Below, in pieces: positions 62,530-64,000 of a stretch of DNA of 64,000 nucleotides (position 1 is its first letter; the number at the start of each line of letters is the position of its first letter). The notes below the pieces were generated by a model that was not told the origin of the DNA, ran no database searches, and worked only from the letters and a program-made list of their open reading frames with translations. Source of the DNA: an uncultured Oscillospiraceae bacterium (GTDB lineage Bacteria > Bacillota > Clostridia > Oscillospirales > Acutalibacteraceae); NCBI GenBank assembly GCA_900552265.1, contig URZE01000003.1, positions 1 through 64,000 on the forward strand. The letters run 5' to 3'. Made by a program: the position numbers and the translations under genes.

Positions 62530-62616
62530 ATTATCCAAAACTCGCATGTAATTATATCAATCGGTAAAATTCATCCAAAAATTTAAAAATCTTTAATTAA
62601 CTCGGAGGAAAATTTT

Positions 62617-63171
62617 ATGAATCAAATTCTAAACGACGCAAAAAACCGTATGCAAACAACTTGTGACCGCCTTACTTCCGACTACGCTTCCATACAAGCC
62701 GGAAGAGCAAATGCTTCCATTTTGGATAAAGTAACTGTTGACTATTACGGCACTCCCACTCCAATTAATCAAGTTGCTGCCGTTTCCGTATCCGAAGCAA
62801 GAGTTCTCGTAATACAACCTTGGGATATTTCTATATTGAATGCTGTGGAAAAAGCTATCCAAAAATCAGATATCGGAATAAATCCTCAAAACGACGGAAA
62901 AGTAATACGTTTAATTTTTCCTCAACTCACAGAGGATCGCAGAAAAGAAATATCCAAAGAAGTTTCGGCAATGGCTGAAGAATCTAAAATAGCAATAAGA
63001 AATATCAGACGTGACGTCATGGATAAAATCAAGAATATGAAAAAATCTTCCGAAATTACCGAAGACGAACTGAAAACAGGAGAAAAGAAAATTCAAGATT
63101 TAACCGACAAATTCTGCAAACAAACAGAAGAAATATGCAGTTCTAAAATTTCTCAGGTGATGTCACTTTAA
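62617..63171 (+). CDS. frr: ribosome recycling factor
   Basis: With EF-G, the factor splits the post-termination ribosome for re-use. The 184-residue product has the long three-helix bundle and short beta domain. It shows RANASILDKVTVDYYGTPTPINQVAAVSV, LVIQPWDISILNAVEKAIQKSDIGINPQNDGKVIRL and TEDRRKEISKEV, all diagnostic of RRF. The ATG follows CGGAGG. It lies 87 bp after pyrH and 23 bp before uppS. Confidence 0.97.
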   Translation: MNQILNDAKNRMQTTCDRLTSDYASIQAGRANASILDKVTVDYYGTPTPINQVAAVSVSEARVLVIQPWDISILNAVEKAIQKSDIGINPQNDGKVIRLIFPQLTEDRRKEISKEVSAMAEESKIAIRNIRRDVMDKIKNMKKSSEITEDELKTGEKKIQDLTDKFCKQTEEICSSKISQVMSL

Positions 63172-63194
63172 TCTTTAAGCTTGGAGAATGAATT

Positions 63195-63917
63195 ATGTTA
63201 AATTCAGATGCCGCAAAAAAGCTTCCTTTGCACGTGGGAATAATTATGGACGGAAATCGCAGGTGGGCCAAAAACCAAAGGCTTCCCGTGTCTTCCGGAC
63301 ATTCCCGTGGTGCGGAGGTTTTTAAAAATTTAGCTCTTTATTGCAACAAAATAGGTCTGAAAAATCTCACCGTATATGCTTTTTCCACCGAAAATTGGAA
63401 ACGCTCGGCAACAGAAGTATCTGCTTTGATGTTTCTTTTTAAAAAATATTTAAAAAGTGTAATGCAGGATTTTAAAAATGAAAATATAAAACTTAAATTT
63501 ATAGGTGATGTTTCTAAATTCTCAAGCGATATTCAAAAACTCATAAACACAATCGAAACCGAAACCAAAAGCAGAACAGGTATGCGTCTGAACATAGCCA
63601 TGAATTACGGAAGTCGAGCCGAAATAATAAATGCCATAAAAAATATGCAAAAAGATATAGACAGTCCATTAAACAAAAATATCTGTGATTTGACTGAAGG
63701 AAAATTTGGTTCTTATCTTTACACCGAAAATCAGCCTGATGTAGATTTTCTCATACGCACCGGCGGCGAAAAACGAATATCCAACTTTCTTTTGTGGCAA
63801 TCTGCTTATGCTGAACTTTATTTTGCCGACGTACTTTGGCCGGATTTTTCGGAAAAAATTTTTGATGAAGCAATTCAAGAATATTATAACCGCAACAGGA
63901 GATTCGGAGGCGAGTAA
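63195..63917 (+). CDS. uppS: undecaprenyl pyrophosphate synthase
   Basis: This cis-prenyltransferase makes the C55 lipid carrier for cell-wall synthesis. The 240-residue product has the catalytic Asp in HVGIIMDGNRRWAKNQ (about residue 19), AFSTENWKR, NIAMNYGSRAEIINA, and the C-terminal substrate-binding RTGGEKRISNFLLWQSAYAELYF. The GEKR variant replaces the usual GExR. The ATG follows TTGGAG. It lies between frr and cdsA, the common Firmicutes order. Confidence 0.96.
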   Translation: MLNSDAAKKLPLHVGIIMDGNRRWAKNQRLPVSSGHSRGAEVFKNLALYCNKIGLKNLTVYAFSTENWKRSATEVSALMFLFKKYLKSVMQDFKNENIKLKFIGDVSKFSSDIQKLINTIETETKSRTGMRLNIAMNYGSRAEIINAIKNMQKDIDSPLNKNICDLTEGKFGSYLYTENQPDVDFLIRTGGEKRISNFLLWQSAYAELYFADVLWPDFSEKIFDEAIQEYYNRNRRFGGE

Positions 63918-63919
63918 AA

Positions 63920-64000
63920 GTGGAAAAAAGAATTATTTCGGGAATAACGGGAGCAATTTTTGTTTTGTTCGTTTTGTTTTTTAATCAAAACTGTATGATT
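63920..64000 (+). CDS. cdsA: phosphatidate cytidylyltransferase, N-terminal fragment
   Basis: Only the first 27 codons are in the window. The GTG start (2 bp after the uppS stop, following CGGAGG) opens MEKRIISGITGAIFVLFVLF, the typical N-terminal membrane helix of CdsA, which forms CDP-diacylglycerol. Position after uppS supports the call. The gene runs off the right edge. Confidence 0.85.
   Translation, partial: MEKRIISGITGAIFVLFVLFFNQNCMI

Overview
The window is AT-rich DNA from a Gram-positive endospore former, most likely an anaerobic member of the Clostridia (an Oscillospirales/Ruminococcaceae-like lineage is my best guess, not proven). The basis is the sporulation set (spoVAC, bofA, spoIIGA, sigE, spoIIID, spoVM, spoIIE), the Firmicutes-type orders yaaL-bofA, speA-like/darA/holB/ricT and pyrH-frr-uppS-cdsA, strong AGGAGG ribosome sites, and a V-type instead of F-type ATPase operon.

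Layout. 1-350: 5' end of a 16S rRNA gene on the minus strand with its leader and promoter. 450-2102: a large repetitive protein with a double-glycine leader. 2236-12064: housekeeping (alaS, a Cys-rich protein of unknown role, a UvrD/PcrA helicase, then decarboxylase-darA-holB-ricT). 12149-17183: spoVAC, an iron-uptake operon (feoAB fusion, a 51-residue FeoB-associated protein, a DtxR-type regulator, rlmB) and yaaL-bofA. 17356-24426: the tdk-dnaB-tilS-hpt-ftsH-htrA operon. 24699-27879: Nudix gene, tRNA-Ser, spoIIGA-sigE and a five-tRNA cluster (Gly, Arg, His, Gln, Lys). 28317-36260: a repeat-tailed amidase, secA, a GNAT gene, gpsA, ftsZ, spoIIID. 36770-43083: a heterodimeric ABC exporter, then an accessory-looking patch with a second double-glycine protein (apparently frameshifted), a ribbon-helix-helix gene, spoVM, an XRE regulator and a sigma-region-4 protein. 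43307-45631: spoIIE. 45930-52537: two more double-glycine proteins facing an NHLM-type export operon (short HlyD-like protein, C39 peptidase-ABC, second ABC). 52706-61529: nine-gene V-ATPase operon. 61822-64000: pyrH, frr, uppS and the start of cdsA.

The most notable pattern is a peptide or protein export system. Four proteins spread over about 46 kb share an acidic (D/E)-(M/L)-(D/E)-x-I-x-G-G leader end. A complete C39 peptidase/ABC/HlyD exporter lies beside two of them, and no peptide-modifying enzyme is visible. Two of the substrates are paralogues with a C-terminal membrane helix. The 550-residue one carries a second, internal copy of its leader-like domain. At least two of the four genes have a perfect TTGACA-17-TATAAT promoter. 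The inferred model is that the C39 transporter cleaves and exports these proteins.

The sporulation control regions are also informative. spoIIGA and spoIIE each have a -35 and -10 element separated by 21-22 bp with a Spo0A-box-like sequence on the -35, as known for Spo0A-activated promoters in Bacillus subtilis. Several genes have their ribosome site placed for TTG or GTG starts. In two cases it is placed for ATA or ATT, which standard gene finders would miss.
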